From Pseudomonadota bacterium (GTDB taxonomy: Bacteria; Pseudomonadota; Gammaproteobacteria; Acidiferrobacterales; UBA6901): 64,000 nucleotides of DNA. The DNA is taken from assembly GCA_021785515.1 (NCBI GenBank), contig JAJYEX010000001.1, forward strand, positions 450,196 to 514,195, read 5' to 3'. A model generated the notes under the pieces. It was not told where the DNA came from. It saw only the letters and a list, made by a program, of their open reading frames with translations, and did not search any database. Below, piece by piece: positions 28,776 to 38,220 of this stretch; the first letter of the stretch is position 1; every line of letters starts with the position of its first letter. The position numbers were made by a program, and so were the translations under genes.

Positions 28776-29286
28776 GGAATGGCGGGCAAAGCGGCGCCTG
28801 GCGGCAATCCTGGCGCTGTGTCTCGGCGGCGGAGTCCTCCTCGCAGCCTGTGCGTCACCGCCTTTCAATCTCGCAGGTGTGGACACCACCATGACGCCGG
28901 TGCAGGCTGCCCTTCCTGGTGCCACACTGGGGCAGCGGGTCGAGTGGGGAGGGGTCATCGTCACCGCCAGGAATCTGGCAGACCGGACCGACCTGCAGGT
29001 CCTGGCTTATCCCCTGGACAGTTCGGCCAGACCCGAAGACTGGAAAAGCCCGCTCGGCCGCTTTATTCTGCAACAACGCGGCTATCTGGAAACCATCGAC
29101 TACGCACCGGGGCGACTGGTCACGGCCGTCGGGACCGTCGTGACCGTGCAGGCAGGGCTCGTGGGAAAGGCGCCCTACCGCTTCGCGGTACTCGGTGCCG
29201 AACAGCTGCATCTGTGGCGCAAGCGTATTCACGTCTCTACCAAACCGAGCATCCGGTTCGGGTTCGGCGTCGGCTATTTCCGCTGA
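28762..29286 (+). CDS. Slp-family outer-membrane lipoprotein, second copy
   Basis: The ATG at 28762 lies inside the end of the first slp gene in another frame. The protein is 174 residues. The signal is RRLAAILALCLGGGVLLAAC, Cys near residue 30, with a longer charged N-terminus than the first copy. The Slp blocks GQRVEWGGVIVTARNL, GRFILQQRGYLETIDY, GRLVTAVGTV and LHLWRK align with the first copy, so this is an ancient tandem duplication or pair. Translational coupling is likely. Confidence 0.88.
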   Translation: MTPIEEWRAKRRLAAILALCLGGGVLLAACASPPFNLAGVDTTMTPVQAALPGATLGQRVEWGGVIVTARNLADRTDLQVLAYPLDSSARPEDWKSPLGRFILQQRGYLETIDYAPGRLVTAVGTVVTVQAGLVGKAPYRFAVLGAEQLHLWRKRIHVSTKPSIRFGFGVGYFR

Positions 29287-29295
29287 ACGTACCGG

Positions 29296-30498
29296 CTACA
29301 AGATCCGCGGCCGCACCTTCGCGGCGCAGTCCTTGGCGCGCCTGCGCGCTACATCAACGTTGTCAGCGGCGGCCAGGGCCACCCCCATGCGACGGCGCTC
29401 GTAAGCCATCGGCTTTCCAAACAACCGCAGATTCGTTTCGGGAATGCGCAGCGCCTCATCGACACCGTCGAAGACAATACCTTCACCGGACACTTCCCCA
29501 TAGATCACGGCGCTGGCGCCCGCACGCCTCATGCGCGTCCCTACCGGAAGCCCGAGAATGGCGCGCACATGCAGCGCAAACTCGTTCTGCGCCTGCGTCA
29601 CCATCGTCACCATACCGGTATCGTGCGGCCTCGGACTGACCTCCGAGAACCACACCTCGTCACCCTTAATAAACAGTTCCACCCCGAACACGCCGCGACC
29701 ACCGAGGGCGCCGGTCACACGTCCGGCAATATCCTTGGACTTTGCCAGGGCCCGTTCGCTCAAAGGATGCGGCTGCCAGCTCTCCACATAGTCTCCGTGA
29801 ACCTGCACATGACCAATCGGGTCGCAGTAATACGTTTCGATCCGACCATCACCGTTTACGGCGCGCACGGTCAGCAGCGTGATCTCATGCTCGAATTCCA
29901 CCAGGGATTCTACAATGACCCGGGTGTTGTGAACGCGCGCGCCACTGCCGGCATAAGCCCAGGCCGCAGCCACCTGGCCCGCGTCGTCCACCCGGGATTG
30001 GCCTTTTCCGGAAGATGACATTACGGGCTTCACGATACACGGATAACCGATACCCCGGCCGATCTCCGCTTCCAGTTCCTCCAGGTTTGACGCGAACGCA
30101 TACCGCGAGGTCGGCAACCCCAGCTCCTCACTCGCCAGGCGGCGTATCCCCTCGCGGTTCATGGTCAGATGGGCGGCGCGCGCCGTGGGAATAACCTCGG
30201 CGAGCCCGCTTGCCTCGATCTCAAGCAGGGCGTCGGTCGCAATCGCCTCGATTTCCGGCACGATCAACTGCGGTCGCTCCTGTTCCACCAGCCGGCGCAG
30301 GGCGGCTCCATCGGTCATGTCGATCACGTGCGCGCGCTGGGCGACCTGATGGGCCGGTGCATTGGGGTAACGATCAACCGCCACCACTTCGACACCCAGA
30401 CGCTGGGCCGCAATGGCGATTTCCTTGCCGAGCTCGCCGCTACCGAGCAACAGTATGCGGGTGGCGCTGCGGGAAAGGGGCGTTCCGATGGAAACCAT
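29296..30498 (-). CDS. purT: Formate-dependent GAR transformylase PurT
   Basis: PurT uses ATP and formate to make formyl-GAR in purine synthesis. It has 400 residues from the ATG at 30498 ([19 protein letters not shown]). It is an ATP-grasp enzyme: N-terminal [20 protein letters not shown], the ATP-loop region [11 protein letters not shown], and the metal site [29 protein letters not shown] near the C-terminal half. The frame stays open 147 codons further upstream but that stretch looks non-coding. Confidence 0.96.
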   Translation of the reverse strand: MVSIGTPLSRSATRILLLGSGELGKEIAIAAQRLGVEVVAVDRYPNAPAHQVAQRAHVIDMTDGAALRRLVEQERPQLIVPEIEAIATDALLEIEASGLAEVIPTARAAHLTMNREGIRRLASEELGLPTSRYAFASNLEELEAEIGRGIGYPCIVKPVMSSSGKGQSRVDDAGQVAAAWAYAGSGARVHNTRVIVESLVEFEHEITLLTVRAVNGDGRIETYYCDPIGHVQVHGDYVESWQPHPLSERALAKSKDIAGRVTGALGGRGVFGVELFIKGDEVWFSEVSPRPHDTGMVTMVTQAQNEFALHVRAILGLPVGTRMRRAGASAVIYGEVSGEGIVFDGVDEALRIPETNLRLFGKPMAYERRRMGVALAAADNVDVARRRAKDCAAKVRPRIL

Positions 30499-31030
30499 GT
30501 AGTTGTTCCGGTTCTCGATGATTGATGTGCCTGTCAAAACCCAGGGACAATCCCGACCACGCCGGGCTGTCGCTATCGCCCTGACCGGCGAAACGGCAGA
30601 GCCGCGGCCCTTCTTCTTATACAGGCATGTCCGTCGGCCCCCAACCGCGCGAACCCAGGCGCTAAGCAATACGTCTACCGGCACTACTGCATACATCGGC
30701 CCTGCCGGTTCCGCCTGCTTCGATGACACCGCCGAGGTCTTCGCAACATCATACCGGTCCGCCACCCCATCACAAAGCCCGGCGGCGCACTTCCCGTTCC
30801 CAGAAACCGTGTCAACGCCCCGGCCGGCGCGACCCGCGGTCGGTCGACTCACGGCACGCGCCGGAATCCGGATTCTCTGCCCTGCCACGACGATCGAACG
30901 CCGGCATGACAGCGCTCGAATTTCGGTTCGGCCGAACATCGGGGATGGAGTCTGCGCGGTGTTCTATACTTTTAAACAGTAGAGTCAACCGACGCCGCTC
31001 TCGCCATGCCATAAGGCAGGAGGTTTGAAC
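30499..31030. other. Divergent intergenic region between purT and the 31031 gene
   Basis: About 530 nt with no supported gene. It must carry the divergent promoters of purT and the 31031 gene. The minus strand stays open but the translation is Arg-rich and featureless. A perfect 12-bp palindrome and a -10-like TATACT lie at its right end, listed separately. Confidence 0.4.
30926..30970 (+). promoter_or_regulatory. Possible promoter and operator of the 31031 gene
   Basis: GTTCGGCCGAAC (30926-30937) is a perfect 12-bp palindrome. A TATACT -10-like hexamer follows at 30965-30970. The palindrome sits just upstream of where the -35 element would be, where an activator or repressor could bind. No good -35 hexamer is visible. 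Confidence 0.3.
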
Positions 31031-31567
31031 ATGCTCGTCCCGGGCCTATATCAATTTTTCCACCGTCACGTTCAGCAGGGCTTCGGGGCACACGGCGTTC
31101 GCGAACCGGCAGCGGTGGACTACGTGAGCGAGATGCTTGCCCGCTTTAGCCAGACGCGAACACTTGATACAGTACGAACCACAGACGGAGAACCAGTCAC
31201 CACAATCACCGGTCTGGTTGCAGAATGGCGTCACAGTCAGGGCTGGGACGGCGCACCCACCGACAGGCCGCGCGAAGCCCTGATCGTCCGGCACATCGGG
31301 GAGTATTCGCTGTTCATGAGTGGCCTCTTCCGCGAACGCCTGACCGCACGCGGTCAACTTCGTTACTACCTGGAGCAGGGCCGTAGCGCATTCTGGCACT
31401 GCGCCTATTACGAATCCGATCCCGCACGCATACGGTTGTTTCGGTACCTGTACGGAGCCTTCGACCGGGTTTCCGGCGCGCTCCACGAGATCCGCCGGGT
31501 CCAGTTTCCGCTACCGGCAGGCGCCAGTCCTGTATCTCCCCTCGCCGCCCTGTGGCGTGCACCCTAA
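31031..31567 (+). CDS. Hypothetical cytosolic protein paired with a YkgJ-type gene
   Basis: A 178-residue protein; the ATG at 31031 has AGGAGG 7 nt upstream. It has no signal, membrane segment or cofactor motif. Conserved-looking blocks are LYQFFHRHVQQGFGA, VDYVSEMLARFSQT, IVRHIGEYSLFMSGLF and LRYYLEQGRSAFWHC, suggesting an all-helical fold. It probably forms an operon with the CxxCxxCC protein 46 nt downstream. No function assigned. Confidence 0.8.
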   Translation: MLVPGLYQFFHRHVQQGFGAHGVREPAAVDYVSEMLARFSQTRTLDTVRTTDGEPVTTITGLVAEWRHSQGWDGAPTDRPREALIVRHIGEYSLFMSGLFRERLTARGQLRYYLEQGRSAFWHCAYYESDPARIRLFRYLYGAFDRVSGALHEIRRVQFPLPAGASPVSPLAALWRAP

Positions 31568-31612
31568 GTCCGGTGCCACATCCGCAACCTGCCGGATGCG
31601 CACCCACGCAAC

Positions 31613-32092
31613 TTGCGGCGGGATCCTGACGGCGTGACTGCAGATCCGCAAAGAGCATTTGCCGGATTGCGCTTCCGGTGCACCGGCTGCGGCAACTGCT
31701 GTACGGGCGGACCCGACCACTATGTCGAGGTCCAACAAACGGAACGGGAAATGATTCGAAGCTATCTCGGCCTGTCCGAGCGCTGGTTCCGGCGGCGATA
31801 TATAGTGCGCGTGGATAGCGGGACCGAAGGCATAAACCTTGGCGCCAGTGGCCGCTGCCCATTCCTCCTGGACAACCGCCGCTGCCGCATCTATCCGGTG
31901 CGCCCATTGCAGTGCCGAACCTACCCTTGGTGGCCTGAATTCGCGCGACCCATGGCATGGCGGACAGAAGCGCGCCGCTGTGAAGGCATCGGGCAGGGAC
32001 CCGAACCCGCCCCCTCAACGGTCAAGCGCAGACTCGTGCTATTGCGTCACCCGCAGCCCAAGCCGCTCATCCCCGCGCCCCGGAAAGGATGA
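31613..32092 (+). CDS. YkgJ-type cysteine-cluster protein
   Basis: The motif CTGCGNCC (residues 23-30 from the TTG at 31613) is the signature of the YkgJ/CxxCxxCC family, proposed to bind zinc or iron. Further cysteines lie in GRCPFLLDNRRC and RPLQCRTYPWW, the usual second half of the site. Length is up to 159 residues. The start is uncertain: a GTG at 31634 is an equally good choice. The family is often said to be an Fe-S or Zn chelator; the substrate is unknown. Confidence 0.85.
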   Translation: MRRDPDGVTADPQRAFAGLRFRCTGCGNCCTGGPDHYVEVQQTEREMIRSYLGLSERWFRRRYIVRVDSGTEGINLGASGRCPFLLDNRRCRIYPVRPLQCRTYPWWPEFARPMAWRTEARRCEGIGQGPEPAPSTVKRRLVLLRHPQPKPLIPAPRKG

Positions 32093-32282
32093 GCCGGCAG
32101 ATCCGCAGGACTAGAAGCTCGTTGCATTACATCCCCGAGAAGGATCTGTTGCGAGCCCAGCACTTGGGTTGCCATTGGCATCCACCCCAGCCTGCCCTGC
32201 GGGAGACATCTGCCGGCCCTCTCGCTGGCTGCCAGCGAGTAAACTACATTACACTCTTCCGGCCTTGCGGCATTGACGAAAA

Positions 32283-33152
32283 TCAAAACCGGACGCCGCG
32301 CGGCCGAGACGCACGGACGTCAGGACCGGACAGCGCGATAAACCGAACCTGCGGCGCACCCCCGGCACCGGCCAGGCGCTGCGCCAGGGGCGGCAGGTTG
32401 ACGCGCAAAACGTCCAGGAGCTGCCATGGCGGATTAATCAGGATCAGTCCGCTTCCGTTCAGACGACGGTCCATGTCGAGCGGAAGGGTAATGAATTCCA
32501 CGGCATGCGCCGACGCCTTCAGACCAGCCACAGCACGGTGAAAGGACTCGATCCGTCTGCGCAACTTGATCGGATACCAAGCGACATACAGCCCATTGCG
32601 CCAGTGGCGCATTCCATAGCGCAATGCAGCGATGACATCTGCAAACTCGTCCGGCTGTTCGTAAGGGGGGTCAATCAGTAGCAGTCCGCGGTTTTCCTTG
32701 GGCGGAACAAACGCCCGGATCCCGTTCCATGCGTTGATGTGGTGCACGGCTACACCAGGCGCATGGTACATGCACTCCCGCAGCGAGCCATATTCCTGCG
32801 GGTGCAATTCCATCAAGACCGCCCTGTCCCCAGGTCTCAGAAATTCTCGAATTACCATCGGCGAACCCGGGTAGAACCTCAGCCTGCCGCCGGGATTAAA
32901 GCGTCCGACAAGCTCCAGATAGGATGCCAGCATCGGCCAGGCGCTGCGTTCCGGCCACAGCTGGCCTATCCCCTGCTCGTGCTCTCCGCCGCGCTCGAGC
33001 TCGTAGAGTCCCGCACCGGCATGGCTGTCTACCACACAGAATGGCGTGTCTTTGCGCTGCAGAGCCTCCAGCACCAGCGTCAGAACGTAGTGCTTAAAGA
33101 CGTCGGCGATATTGCCTGCATGGTAACTGTGCCGGTAATTCAAGGACGCCAT
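32283..33152 (-). CDS. rlmJ: 23S rRNA A2030 N6-methyltransferase RlmJ
   Basis: RlmJ methylates A2030 of 23S rRNA using SAM. From the ATG at 33152 (MASLNYRHSYHAGNIADV) it has 289 residues. The DPPY-type catalytic motif is GLLLIDPPYEQPDEF. HAGAGLYEL and GSPMVIREFL mark the SAM domain with its helical insertion. The gene is convergent with the YkgJ gene, with 190 nt between them. Confidence 0.94.
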   Translation of the reverse strand: MASLNYRHSYHAGNIADVFKHYVLTLVLEALQRKDTPFCVVDSHAGAGLYELERGGEHEQGIGQLWPERSAWPMLASYLELVGRFNPGGRLRFYPGSPMVIREFLRPGDRAVLMELHPQEYGSLRECMYHAPGVAVHHINAWNGIRAFVPPKENRGLLLIDPPYEQPDEFADVIAALRYGMRHWRNGLYVAWYPIKLRRRIESFHRAVAGLKASAHAVEFITLPLDMDRRLNGSGLILINPPWQLLDVLRVNLPPLAQRLAGAGGAPQVRFIALSGPDVRASRPRGVRF

Positions 33153-33211
33153 ACCCTCAGGTTGCGGCAAGTGGCCGCGCCCCGCCCGGACAACTACGGC
33201 GGGCGGACCCC

Positions 33212-33592
33212 TCAGGTATCACGAGGCCTGTCCGCCCGGCCACGCACCTTGTCCGCAGGATACCGACGCTCATTGATCTCGATCTTGCGCCACGCGGCGT
33301 CTACCAGGCCCACACCCAGCCGGTCCGAGATCCGGATGAGATAGATGAATATGTCGGCGAGTTCCTGTTCTACTGCGGCAAGCTTGTCGGCGGGCAGCTG
33401 CATACTCTGCTCCTGCGTGAGCCACTGGAAGTGCTCCACCAGCTCCGCCGCCTCGACGATCAGCGCCATCGCCAGATTCTTGGGAGAATGGAACTGCTCC
33501 CAGTCGCGCGCGCGTGCGAAATCGCGAAGCCGCCGCACCAGAGGCTCGAGCGCGCCGTCTGCAATTCCGGGATCTGGGCGTTCCGCGCTCAT
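33212..33592 (-). CDS. MazG-like nucleotide pyrophosphohydrolase
   Basis: A 126-residue all-alpha NTP pyrophosphatase of the MazG/RS21-C6 (dCTPase-like) type. The metal-binding acidic residues are in [12 protein letters not shown] and [16 protein letters not shown], and [11 protein letters not shown] precedes them as in RS21-C6 proteins. It would hydrolyse a non-canonical or excess NTP to NMP and PPi. The start overlaps the argH stop by 4 nt, so the two are co-translated. Confidence 0.9.
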   Translation of the reverse strand: MSAERPDPGIADGALEPLVRRLRDFARARDWEQFHSPKNLAMALIVEAAELVEHFQWLTQEQSMQLPADKLAAVEQELADIFIYLIRISDRLGVGLVDAAWRKIEINERRYPADKVRGRADRPRDT

Positions 33593-35001
33593 GCCTGATC
33601 CGGAAACCTGTTCCCCGGCAACCCGCCCAGACGGGCACGGGCGCGCCCGATAGCCTGGCGGACCTGTTCGGGCGCGGTGGCGCCCAGATGTCTTCTGGCG
33701 GCTACCGATCCCGTCACAGTCAGCACGTCGAACACATCCTGACCGATGGCTGGACTAAACTGCTGCAGCTCATTGAGGGTTAGTTCCTCCAGATCTTTGC
33801 CCCCATCGATGCCGTAACGGACCACCCGGCCGACAACCTCGTGCGCATCGCGGAATGCGACACCATTGCGCACCAGATAGTCCGCGAGGTCGGTGGCCGT
33901 AGAAAAACCGCGCTTGGCGGCCAGCAGCATAGTCTGGCGCTTGACCCGGATGTTCGGTATCAGATCCCCGTAGGCCCTGAGACAGCCCTGGATGGTGTCC
34001 AGGGCGTCGAACAGCGGCTCCTTGTCCTCCTGATTGTCCTTATTGTAAGCAAGGGGTTGGCCCTTGATCAGCGTCAGCAGGGCGACCAGATCTCCGATCA
34101 CGCGCCCGCTCTTTCCGCGGACCAATTCGGGAACATCCGGGTTCTTTTTCTGGGGCATGATCGACGAACCCGTACAGAACGCGTCAGGCAGTTCCACGAA
34201 ATCGAACTGGCTGGACGACCACAGGACGAGTTCCTCCGAAATACGGGACAGATGAACCATCAGCAAGGCTGCATCAGCCGCGAATTCCACCGCAAAGTCA
34301 CGGTCGGAAACTGCGTCCAGGGAGTTCTCGGCAGCTGCCGCAAATCCGAGAGCCTGTGCCGTGAACACCCGGTCGATCGGATAGCTCGTGCCGGCCAGCG
34401 CAGCGGATCCGAGCGGCATGACATTGATGCGCTTGCGGCAGTCAGCAAACCGCTCACGATCACGCTGGAGCATCTCGAACCATGCCAGCATGTGGTGCCC
34501 GAAAGTTACCGGCTGAGCCACCTGCATGTGGGTGAAGCCTGGCATGATCGCATCGGCCTCGCGCTCCGCAACCGAAATCAACGCCTGCTGCACCCGCCGG
34601 ATCGAGCCGTCGATCGCGTCCACACTGTCCCTCAGATACAAGCGCAGGTCGGTCGCAACCTGGTCGTTGCGGGAGCGTCCGGTATGCAGCTTCTTGCCGG
34701 CTTCTCCGATGCGCGCAATCAGGCACGACTCGATATTCATATGCACATCTTCCAGCGCCACACTCCAGGTAAAGGTTCCGGCATCGATTTCGGCCTGGAT
34801 CTCCAGCAGACCTTTGACGATCGCATCCCGCTCGGCCTCGGTAAGCACGCCTACATGCGCAAGCATCTTGGCATGGGCAACCGAGCCCGCGATGTCCTGA
34901 CGGTAGAGGCGCTTGTCGAAAGACACGGAAGCAGTAAATGCCTCTACGAAGGCATCCGTCGGCTCGGTAAACCGGCCATCCCAGGGCTTGTCTATACTCA
35001 T
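33589..35001 (-). CDS. argH: Argininosuccinate lyase
   Basis: ArgH splits argininosuccinate into arginine and fumarate. It has 470 residues, normal length. The fumarase-superfamily signature [12 protein letters not shown] is present, with [16 protein letters not shown] and the catalytic His in [12 protein letters not shown]. It begins [20 protein letters not shown]. It overlaps the MazG-like gene by 4 nt. argH next to algZ-algR-hemC is conserved in pseudomonad-like genomes. Confidence 0.97.
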   Translation of the reverse strand: MSIDKPWDGRFTEPTDAFVEAFTASVSFDKRLYRQDIAGSVAHAKMLAHVGVLTEAERDAIVKGLLEIQAEIDAGTFTWSVALEDVHMNIESCLIARIGEAGKKLHTGRSRNDQVATDLRLYLRDSVDAIDGSIRRVQQALISVAEREADAIMPGFTHMQVAQPVTFGHHMLAWFEMLQRDRERFADCRKRINVMPLGSAALAGTSYPIDRVFTAQALGFAAAAENSLDAVSDRDFAVEFAADAALLMVHLSRISEELVLWSSSQFDFVELPDAFCTGSSIMPQKKNPDVPELVRGKSGRVIGDLVALLTLIKGQPLAYNKDNQEDKEPLFDALDTIQGCLRAYGDLIPNIRVKRQTMLLAAKRGFSTATDLADYLVRNGVAFRDAHEVVGRVVRYGIDGGKDLEELTLNELQQFSPAIGQDVFDVLTVTGSVAARRHLGATAPEQVRQAIGRARARLGGLPGNRFPDQA

Positions 35002-35170
35002 TTACGTTCTATGCTCATGCTACGTGACATCATCACGGATGGTCGCCCTTTGGCCCGGAACTGCACCACAGTCTATCTTGGTGCATGCGCGATCGGGCAG
35101 CGTCCCGCTCGTCCGTGTACCCCATCCGGCCGTCGGTAGAACATTGTTGCGGACAAGCGTTCTGGGCTAG

Positions 35171-35179
35171 TGTTAAAAT
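35171..35179 (+). promoter_or_regulatory. Extended -10 element for the candidate small RNA
   Basis: TGTTAAAAT (TG-n-TAAAAT) is a good extended -10 element. A -35 is weak (GGACAA at 35151-35156). Transcription would start near 35186. Confidence 0.4.
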
Positions 35180-35185
35180 CATAAG

Positions 35186-35310
35186 CTACTAGTTGAACGA
35201 GTCACGGATTTAGTCGGTGTTTTCCCTGGTTCGGACTCTCCTTTGTGCACCCCCACCCCGAATGCCGAACCAGGTCTTCCAGCCCCCGTCCCAGACGGGG
35301 GCTTTTTTTT
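35186..35310 (+). ncRNA. Candidate small RNA ending in a strong terminator
   Basis: The stretch has no ORF. It holds a perfect 10-bp stem CCTGGTTCGG (35225-35234) / CCGAACCAGG (35265-35274) enclosing a 30-nt C- and T-rich loop with TCTCCTTTG and CCCCCACCCC, followed by a strong terminator. C-rich single-stranded loops in bacterial small RNAs often pair with ribosome sites. It lies between argH and algZ, both of which face away from or start after it. It might instead be an algZ leader that attenuates. No known RNA family was recognised. Confidence 0.45.
35281..35310 (+). terminator. Rho-independent terminator upstream of algZ
   Basis: AGCCCCCGTC (35281-35290) and GACGGGGGCT (35294-35303) form a perfect 10-bp stem with a CCA loop, followed by seven or more T. 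It points rightward, but no plus-strand coding gene lies upstream of it. Confidence 0.9.
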
Positions 35311-35550
35311 CCGCACCGGCGGCAATCCGGCTGCCTCAGGATCCACCCCGGGAACCGCAGGACGAATATACTTATTTTCTATGCACAAAAACAGGACAAG
35401 TTGGGGTAGTATTCCTGCAGCACAGACGGCTGCGCGGCCGACTCGGGCCCGCGGAGTGCGCCGCACCACCGGTTCCGGCACCGTTTCCGGCGGCCTGAAG
35501 TTGCCGTTTGTGCCCTGAGACCATACCGCTCACCCCACGGTAACCCGGAC
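35311..35550. other. algZ upstream region
   Basis: 240 nt between the terminator and algZ. An AT-rich patch (35365-35395, ATATACTTATTTTC) probably contains the algZ promoter, but no clear -35/-10 pair was seen. The ribosome site before the ATG at 35551 is weak. Confidence 0.35.
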
Positions 35551-36603
35551 ATGAACAAGCCCAAATCCCCCGGCCAGGATTTCCTGCCCGATTTCGCGTC
35601 GTTGAGCAACGCGCTGCGGATTATCTTTTTGGCGTTGATCATCGCTGCGATTATCACGATCGGACGCAATGCAACCTTCGACGAGCGTGCCTGGCAGGAC
35701 CTGAACCTGCTCACGGCATTTGCCCTGATGATCTCGTTTGTGAGCATCATCGTGCTGAAGCTGGCGCATCCGTTCATACGACGGCTGTCTCTGGTCAAAG
35801 GCTCCATCGTCGTCTTCCTGCTGCTTCTGGGCGCCATCGCGCTCGGCACGGAACTGGTCATATTCGGACTGTACGATCTTGGCCTGATCAGCAGCCGCTG
35901 GCCCTCATGGCACGTCGCACTGCTCGCCCGCAGCCTGCTGATTGGCGCCATCATCAGTGCACTGGGGCTGCGCTACCTTATCGTGTCGCACCGTGCGGAA
36001 GCGGACTCCCGGTCCGAACAGGAGGCGCGCTTGCAGGCACTGCAGTCGCGCATACGTCCGCACTTTCTCTTCAACAGCATGAACAGCATCGCCAGCCTCA
36101 CGCGCAGCGACCCGGCCCGTGCCGAAATCGCGTTGCAGGACCTCGCTGACCTGTTCCGCGTTTTGCTGGCCGACGCCCGCAACCTGGTCCCGATCTCGGC
36201 CGAACGCGAAATCTCGCGCCAATACCTGGAAATCGAAAAACTGCGTCTCGGTGACCGCCTGAAGGTCTCGTGGAACGTGAGCAACGTACCGCGCAGCGCA
36301 CTCATCCCGGCGCTCACCCTGCAACCTTTGCTCGAAAACGCCATCTACCACGGCATCGAACCGCGGTTCAACGGAGGCACCCTGAAAATTGAGCTCTGGG
36401 CGGAAGGCGACTACCTCAGTGTGCTGATTAGCAATCCCCTGCCAGAAGCGGCGAACCATCGCTCGTCCAAAGGCAACAAGATCGCCCAGGAAAACATACG
36501 TCAGCGTCTGAACACGCACTTCGGGAGCGCAGCCACCATGCAGACCTTTGAGGAAGGCAAACAGTACCATGTCAAACTCAAGATGCCGATCGTGCGGGGC
36601 TAG
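35551..36603 (+). CDS. algZ: LytS/AlgZ-type sensor histidine kinase
   Basis: A 350-residue inner-membrane kinase with about four N-terminal membrane segments (residues 20-145), then a HisKA_7/His_kinase domain. The phospho-acceptor His is in RIRPHFLFNSMNSIASL and the ATPase N-box is TLQPLLENAIYHGIEP. It is unorthodox in lacking a classical G2 box, as in AlgZ/FimS. The partner algR follows after 256 nt, and in Pseudomonas this pair controls alginate and type IV pili. Confidence 0.9.
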   Translation: MNKPKSPGQDFLPDFASLSNALRIIFLALIIAAIITIGRNATFDERAWQDLNLLTAFALMISFVSIIVLKLAHPFIRRLSLVKGSIVVFLLLLGAIALGTELVIFGLYDLGLISSRWPSWHVALLARSLLIGAIISALGLRYLIVSHRAEADSRSEQEARLQALQSRIRPHFLFNSMNSIASLTRSDPARAEIALQDLADLFRVLLADARNLVPISAEREISRQYLEIEKLRLGDRLKVSWNVSNVPRSALIPALTLQPLLENAIYHGIEPRFNGGTLKIELWAEGDYLSVLISNPLPEAANHRSSKGNKIAQENIRQRLNTHFGSAATMQTFEEGKQYHVKLKMPIVRG

Positions 36604-36859
36604 TGCGGCGATGCGTGTCCCACAGAATACCCGGCAGGCGAAGCGCGTTTCACGAGACTGCGGCGGCCTGCTGGTGTCCGGGGCACGGGCACTGAACGTC
36701 TTGAAAATGCAGCCCGGAACATGCCGAGAGGCACTGCAGTTCAGGAAACGGCCGGCGGTCCGTTTCGGTTGTCAGGAATACCGTTGCCTAGCAAAGCTGG
36801 CCGTAGGTTTAGTTCGTGAGATACCGCGGCGCTGCCCTGCCGACATGCGGAGGTAATCT

Positions 36860-37594
36860 ATGAAGGTTTTGATTGTTGACGACGAAAAACTTGCACGCGA
36901 CCGATTGCGTGAGCTGCTGACCGAAATCGGGGGCCATGTCATCGTCGGCGAAGCCATGAACGGCAACGAAGCAGTGGAGCGAGCAGCCCAACTGAAACCG
37001 GACGTGCTGCTCATGGACATCCGCATGCCGGGCATGGACGGACTGGAGGCAGCGATGCACCTGATGGGGCTGGACAATCCGCCGAGCGTCATTTTCACGA
37101 CTGCCTACGACCAGCATGCGCTGCATGCCTTCGAGGTAAACGCCGTGGATTACCTGCTCAAACCCATCCGTAAGGAGCGCCTGTCCCTGGCGCTTGCAAA
37201 GGCCCACCAGCTCACCCTGAAGCAGCTGCAACAGATCAACCAGGCCCAGGAACAGCCCAGCGCCCGCACGCACATCAGTGTCCACCTGCGCGGCAATATC
37301 CGGCTGGTTCCTGTACAGGACATCCTTTTTTTCATGGCGGACAGCAAGTACGTCACGGTGCGCACCCCCTCGGAAGAGCACCTGATCGAGGATTCCCTCG
37401 TCAATCTGGAAAAGGAATTCGGTGAGAAGGCGTTTCTGCGAATCCACCGCAACGCGCTGGTTGCAACCAGCTACATCAAGGGGATTGAAAAGAGCTCCGC
37501 CGGCACCTGGCAGGTAAGCCTCAAGGGCCTTGACCGAAAGCTAGACGTCAGCCGACGTCATGCCGCTTCGGTGCGCCGCTGGGCACGCCACTAG
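36860..37594 (+). CDS. algR: LytTR response regulator AlgR
   Basis: A 244-residue two-component regulator: receiver domain (residues 1-120) with phospho-Asp in DVLLMDIRMPGMDG and the conserved Lys in YLLKPIR, then a LytTR DNA-binding domain (about 140-244, VQDILFFMADSKYVTVRT, FLRIHRNALVA). The ribosome site is GGAGGTAA before the ATG at 36860. It lies between algZ and hemC as in pseudomonads. Confidence 0.93.
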   Translation: MKVLIVDDEKLARDRLRELLTEIGGHVIVGEAMNGNEAVERAAQLKPDVLLMDIRMPGMDGLEAAMHLMGLDNPPSVIFTTAYDQHALHAFEVNAVDYLLKPIRKERLSLALAKAHQLTLKQLQQINQAQEQPSARTHISVHLRGNIRLVPVQDILFFMADSKYVTVRTPSEEHLIEDSLVNLEKEFGEKAFLRIHRNALVATSYIKGIEKSSAGTWQVSLKGLDRKLDVSRRHAASVRRWARH

Positions 37595-37608
37595 CTACCG
37601 GCAGCCGA

Positions 37609-38220
37609 TCACCGTACGGCTGCGCCCACAAGGTAGGCGGTCGAGCCGAGTTCGCGGTGTTCCGCCATTTTCCGTCCAGCCGCAGCCACGGCGGCATCCA
37701 GATAGCCACCGTAGAAGTCCGCATTGCCCACACCGACCAGCGGCGACACTAGCCGGTGACCACCGGCACCGAAGAACTCGATGGTCGGGGTCAGGGATAC
37801 GTGATACCGGTGCGCAAACGCCGCTTCGCTGATCATCCTGCCCGAAAAATCGCGCAACATGCGATCACTGTCGACATTGACCTCGCGGATGATGACCTTG
37901 CTGCGATACGCTGCGTCGGCATACCTCGGCTTGAGATACAGCTCATCCACTTCCTTGCAGTAGGCACAGGAATTGCGGTAGAAAAATACCAGCATGGGCA
38001 GCCGCTCGCGTGCGGACCGGTGGGCGAGCGCCTGAAGGTTGCCGGCCTGGGGAAGACCGGCGGCGACGGAAGTCAGCGGAACCAGAACCAACGCGAACGT
38101 CAGGAGGCCGATAATCAGGCGCTGCCCGCGGCCGGCCAGGACTCGGCCGCGGGGATGATTCCCGCTCCGATTTGTTTTAGCATTACCATCCCGCTCGATT
38201 TCCGGCCTATCCAATCGCAT
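37609..38220 (-). CDS. Membrane-anchored or secreted thioredoxin-fold protein
   Basis: A 203-residue protein with one hydrophobic segment at about residues 35-54, so periplasmic. The thioredoxin motif CAYC is at 85-88 after MLVFFYRNS, and the cis-Pro is in [10 protein letters not shown]. The type resembles SoxW/DsbE-like reductases with a CxxC that may reduce periplasmic thiols. Its ATG overlaps the hemC ATG on the other strand in CATG. Partners are not identifiable. Confidence 0.82.
   Translation of the reverse strand: MRLDRPEIERDGNAKTNRSGNHPRGRVLAGRGQRLIIGLLTFALVLVPLTSVAAGLPQAGNLQALAHRSARERLPMLVFFYRNSCAYCKEVDELYLKPRYADAAYRSKVIIREVNVDSDRMLRDFSGRMISEAAFAHRYHVSLTPTIEFFGAGGHRLVSPLVGVGNADFYGGYLDAAVAAAGRKMAEHRELGSTAYLVGAAVR

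Noticed and set aside
30499..30939. N-terminal extension of purT
   Set aside because: The frame is open but the residues do not match PurT, and the ATG at 30498 gives the normal 400-residue enzyme.
35217..35498. Plus-strand ORF across the candidate small RNA and terminator
   Set aside because: It runs through a perfect terminator hairpin and T-run and its composition is Pro/Ala-rich with no domain; the hairpins explain the sequence better.
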